The notes below the pieces were generated by a model. The model saw only the letters and a program-made list of their open reading frames with translations, searched no databases and was not told the origin of the DNA. Shown piece after piece: positions 6,085 through 8,417 of a stretch of 8,417 bases of DNA. Origin of the DNA: Promethearchaeota archaeon (GTDB lineage: Archaea > Asgardarchaeota > Lokiarchaeia > Sigynarchaeales > MK-D1); contig JAEOUK010000656.1 in the NCBI GenBank assembly GCA_016839385.1, positions 1 through 8,417 on the forward strand, read 5' to 3'. Within the stretch, counting starts at the first letter, position 1. Every line of letters starts with the position of its first letter. The translations under genes and the position numbers were made by a program.

Positions 6085-7197
6085 ATGGAAACCCATCGAA
6101 CATTAGATCCAGAAATCGATCGTACAATGTTGGAATCAGTTTTTGATGATCCAATTATTCGATATATCCTACTTTATATGTATTTAGTTAGAGTCCACGT
6201 GTTTTTAAATCTAGAGGATGAAGCGATCATAGATGGATTTGAACGCATTGACAGAATCGGTTCCAATTCTTTAACTGTTAAGGATTTAAAACAATCCCTT
6301 CCTGAAGATGTCATTGAAGAACTATTTGTATATAACCTTGTGAAAAATGTCACCAGTTTTAACGTGTTCGAACAAACTCCAGATGATTTTAATATAAAAC
6401 TGCTCTCAAATGAAGTCTATATGGAGGAAGATAAGGTAATGTTTTCAGCAGAGGGATTGCTTAGAGTGATAAAACCATATTTTCCCATAGTAACATTAAA
6501 AAAAATTAATGATGCTCTTAAGAAATTGCGAGGAATTCCATGCGAAACTAGTAATATTACTCACGCATTAGTCCATAAATTCGATGAAGATTTCGCTTTG
6601 GATGATGAATTATATGAAATCCTATTTTTCTTAGGAAATCCGTATCTTTCCCTTCGTTTAGAGCGTTTTATAGTTGATATCGAACTAAAAACCTTGGAAA
6701 TCGAGCAAACCATCGATAAATATCTTAGAATTTTTTATACAGAAATCCTAAATGCAAATTTTGTGCAGAAAATTAAGAAAGCAGCAAACAATCCCAAAAT
6801 AACTGATATTTTCGATTACATCGTCTCAAAATCTCGGAACTTACCAATGAAATTTGAACCTCCTGAAAAATCTGAAATTTATAATGAATGGAAAACTCTT
6901 TTAACTCAATTATTAAACTTAAAAACCTCTTTCTTTGATATTCATTCTCAAATTGAAGATATTCGGAGTTTTTATTCTGGGAGAAAACAAAAAATTTCAT
7001 ATTTCACATTTATTGAACAACTTACTGAAAATGAAGAAGAAACTTCACTTTATATTCGCAATTCACTGATTGAAATACGTCAGAAACTTAAAAACTCAAA
7101 TGATTTCATTCATGATCATTCTGAAAAAGAACTTAAACTTCTTAATCTTGATTTAGAACGTGAAGTTATCGAATTTGAGGAGGAAGATGTAGGTTGA
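6085..7197 (+). CDS. Unrecognised helical protein with acidic C terminus, first gene of a three-gene operon
   Basis: I do not recognise this 370-residue protein. It appears almost entirely alpha-helical and soluble, with no signal peptide and no convincing membrane span; the hydrophobic stretch at about 24-42 (I-I-R-Y-I-L-L-Y-M-Y-L) is broken by charges. There are only scattered cysteines (one, C153) and no Walker, nuclease or zinc motif that I can see. Residues about 190-230 (R-L-E-R-F-I-V-D-I-E-L-K-T-L-E-I-E-Q) and 320-365 look coiled-coil prone, and the end E-F-E-E-E-D is acidic. The segment about 62-90 (SLTVKDLKQSLPEDVIEEL) and 121-165 could be helix-turn-helix-like units, but this is weak. 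The start ATG has an AAAGGA Shine-Dalgarno. Its stop overlaps the next gene's TTG in TTGA, and its 3' end carries that gene's ribosome binding site, so the two products are probably made together and may form a complex. Confidence 0.85.
   Translation: METHRTLDPEIDRTMLESVFDDPIIRYILLYMYLVRVHVFLNLEDEAIIDGFERIDRIGSNSLTVKDLKQSLPEDVIEELFVYNLVKNVTSFNVFEQTPDDFNIKLLSNEVYMEEDKVMFSAEGLLRVIKPYFPIVTLKKINDALKKLRGIPCETSNITHALVHKFDEDFALDDELYEILFFLGNPYLSLRLERFIVDIELKTLEIEQTIDKYLRIFYTEILNANFVQKIKKAANNPKITDIFDYIVSKSRNLPMKFEPPEKSEIYNEWKTLLTQLLNLKTSFFDIHSQIEDIRSFYSGRKQKISYFTFIEQLTENEEETSLYIRNSLIEIRQKLKNSNDFIHDHSEKELKLLNLDLEREVIEFEEEDVG
7177..7184 (+). promoter_or_regulatory. Strong Shine-Dalgarno deciding a TTG start
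   Basis: GAGGAGGA lies 9 bases before the TTG at 7194. No ATG is available that would keep the first zinc ribbon, whose cysteines begin at codon 4, so this site fixes the start of the second operon gene at TTG. Confidence 0.75.
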
Positions 7198-8129
7198 AAA
7201 AATGTCCAAATTGTGATACTGAACTTCGCCCCCTTGTTCCTGGAAGTCTCTATGAATGCCCAAAATGCAAGAAAATTGTAAAAGAGAAGAAAAAAGAAGA
7301 AGAAAAACCATCAGAATTATCGATTACTCCAGGTGAATGGTTTATGAGGAATACCAAACTCAATGAAAAGTATGAAATTTGTGAACAAGGTGTAATTGCT
7401 CATCAAACTCCAAAGATGATGATAGCAGCTTTACTCTGTCACTCTCCGGATTTTCCTAATAGCAAATATGTTCGGTTATCTTGGTTCAAAGATATAGCGC
7501 GAATTCATTGGGGCATGATTAAAATTCGTGATAAAGCTGTTCTAAGGAACACTATCAAAGCACTTGAACTAATTGATGAAAATTTCGACGAAGAATTCAA
7601 TTGGATCGGTAAAGGGGAAACACCTGCGGATCCCGATTTAAATGATACCGATTTCTTAAATTATACGTTCACAGATCGAAAGTGTCCCGTGTGTGGAAAA
7701 ACTTTAAAGAAACGAAAGAAGTTTTATGAATGTGAAAATCAAGTTTGCGGGGAACTCTTTGTAATTGTAAACGGAATGCCGTTATTCGATTACAATTCCG
7801 AGAAACTCCCGTTAAGGTTTGTAAAAAATCTTCCTATCGCTTTTTACTTACCCGTAGCAGGAATAACTACTCAAATGTATGTTGGAGATTGGAAAGCAAT
7901 AGCTATTATTTATAAGGAAGCTAATCCCAACAGGAAATGGTTACGATTTTACTGGTGGACTCGGGATTTACAACCCTATATCACAAGCGAGTTAATAGTC
8001 GATCTCGAAGCGAATAAATCTCTCGCTTGGGCTTCTCGTAAAGGTGTTAAATCACCAAATATTTATGATAAATCCATCCTAAAACCAATAATTGGTGCTT
8101 TGGAGAAAATAGAATCTGTTTGGGAGTAA
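7194..8129 (+). CDS. Unrecognised protein with two zinc ribbons and an apparent internal duplication
   Basis: I cannot name this 311-residue protein. It contains two Cys4 zinc ribbons: C4-P-N-C7 with C22-P-K-C25, and C164-P-V-C167 with C180-x4-C185. Each is followed, after a linker, by a similar alpha/beta unit: PNSKYVRLSWFKD at 88-100 against PNRKWLRFYWWTRD at 245-258, and ALELIDE at 123-129 against ALEKIES at 302-308. The distance from the first ribbon cysteine to the tryptophan motif is nearly the same in both halves, which suggests tandem duplication with a roughly 20-residue insertion in the second half. A Lys/Glu-rich linker occupies 27-38. Strand order (three strands then a helix) is loosely like PC4-type single-strand-DNA-binding domains; this is only a hypothesis. 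There are no membrane segments. It starts at TTG overlapping the upstream stop by 4 bases, and the next gene begins 3 bases after its stop. Zinc and nucleic acid or protein binding is likely. Confidence 0.88.
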   Translation: MKKCPNCDTELRPLVPGSLYECPKCKKIVKEKKKEEEKPSELSITPGEWFMRNTKLNEKYEICEQGVIAHQTPKMMIAALLCHSPDFPNSKYVRLSWFKDIARIHWGMIKIRDKAVLRNTIKALELIDENFDEEFNWIGKGETPADPDLNDTDFLNYTFTDRKCPVCGKTLKKRKKFYECENQVCGELFVIVNGMPLFDYNSEKLPLRFVKNLPIAFYLPVAGITTQMYVGDWKAIAIIYKEANPNRKWLRFYWWTRDLQPYITSELIVDLEANKSLAWASRKGVKSPNIYDKSILKPIIGALEKIESVWE

Positions 8130-8132
8130 AAT

Positions 8133-8417
8133 ATGTCGATATCGGTTTGGAATGAGATTTTAGAAAAACTTCAAAATGGATTGACTAATTCTATTGAATT
8201 TCTTGCGGAAAGGGACGTAGAAAATATCCCAGGAGCTAGAGATCGATTAATCGAAAAATTCACCCAACTAAGGAATTTTTTACCACGGAATGATGGAGAA
8301 CTATTAATTTCTATGATAAATGATTCAATCCAAACGAGATTATTTCCAAATACAACTGACCAAATAGATGCATTCAATAAAATACTGAATGCCCGTACAC
8401 CAGAACAAGATTCAATC
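8133..8417 (+). CDS. Unrecognised protein, N-terminal part only (cut by right edge), third gene of the operon
   Basis: An ATG 3 bases after the stop of the zinc-ribbon gene opens a frame of 95 codons that is still open at the window end. GGGAG at 8122-8126 is a well-placed Shine-Dalgarno 6 bases before it, overlapping the end of the upstream gene. The visible part starts MSISVWNEILEKL and looks wholly helical and charged (R27-D-V-E, R36-D-R-L-I-E-K-F, then N53-D-G-E-L-L-I-S-M-I). It has no cysteines, signal peptide, or nucleotide-binding motif. Base composition matches its neighbours. Such a charged helical N terminus could precede an ATPase or other catalytic domain further on, but nothing here shows that. 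The gene is real by coupling and spacing; its function is unknown. Confidence 0.75.
   Translation, partial: MSISVWNEILEKLQNGLTNSIEFLAERDVENIPGARDRLIEKFTQLRNFLPRNDGELLISMINDSIQTRLFPNTTDQIDAFNKILNARTPEQDSI

Noticed and set aside
6773..7000. Minus-strand open frame inside the first operon gene
   Set aside because: It is a shadow of a long plus-strand gene with coupled context and has no promoter or ribosome site.
8171..8377. Minus-strand open frame of 68 codons at the right edge
   Set aside because: The plus-strand frame from 8133 has a proper Shine-Dalgarno and operon spacing; the minus frame has neither.
1..8417. CRISPR array, tRNA, rRNA, transposase or attachment site
   Set aside because: No regularly spaced repeats, cloverleaf-like sequence, transposase motifs or terminal inverted repeats were visible on either strand.

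Overview
This window is AT-rich and looks archaeal. The strongest evidence is the adjacent Nop5 and fibrillarin (flpA) genes of the C/D-box snoRNP-like RNA methylation machinery. An archaeal-type RNase HII, an archaea-specific HTH regulator family, TATA/BRE-like promoter elements and several Shine-Dalgarno-led starts support this. A homologue of the eukaryotic elongation factor Elf1 points toward the TACK or Asgard archaea rather than Euryarchaeota. The exact lineage is my inference and cannot be fixed from this window.

Layout, left to right. (1) Positions 1-1404, minus strand: pyrD (catalytic subunit of dihydroorotate dehydrogenase, class 1B) and the downstream pyrK (FAD/Fe-S electron transfer subunit), overlapping by 8 bases; pyrK runs off the left edge. 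(2) A 68-base divergent spacer, then on the plus strand nop5 and flpA, with the ATG of flpA directly following the stop of nop5. (3) flpA converges, with only 4 bases between stops, on a minus-strand pair read as regulator then rnhB. (4) Upstream of the regulator, on the same strand, is an Elf1-like gene with a long C-terminal extension, separated by an 83-base spacer holding a T-rich candidate terminator and two identical TATA-like boxes. (5) A 233-base spacer with two back-to-back BRE/TATA-like elements separates elf1 from a rightward operon of three genes I do not recognise: a helical, acid-tailed 370-residue protein, a 311-residue protein with two zinc ribbons, and the first 95 codons of a third gene cut by the right edge.

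Most of the window is housekeeping: pyrimidine synthesis, guide-RNA-directed 2'-O-methylation, removal of RNA from DNA, and transcription elongation. The part least explained is the three-gene operon at 6085-8417. Its genes are tightly coupled: a 4-base TTGA overlap with a strong Shine-Dalgarno, then a 3-base gap. Its second protein appears to be an internal duplication of a unit made of a Cys4 zinc ribbon plus an alpha/beta domain. It is divergently arranged with elf1, so a link to transcription or nucleic acid handling is possible but unproven.
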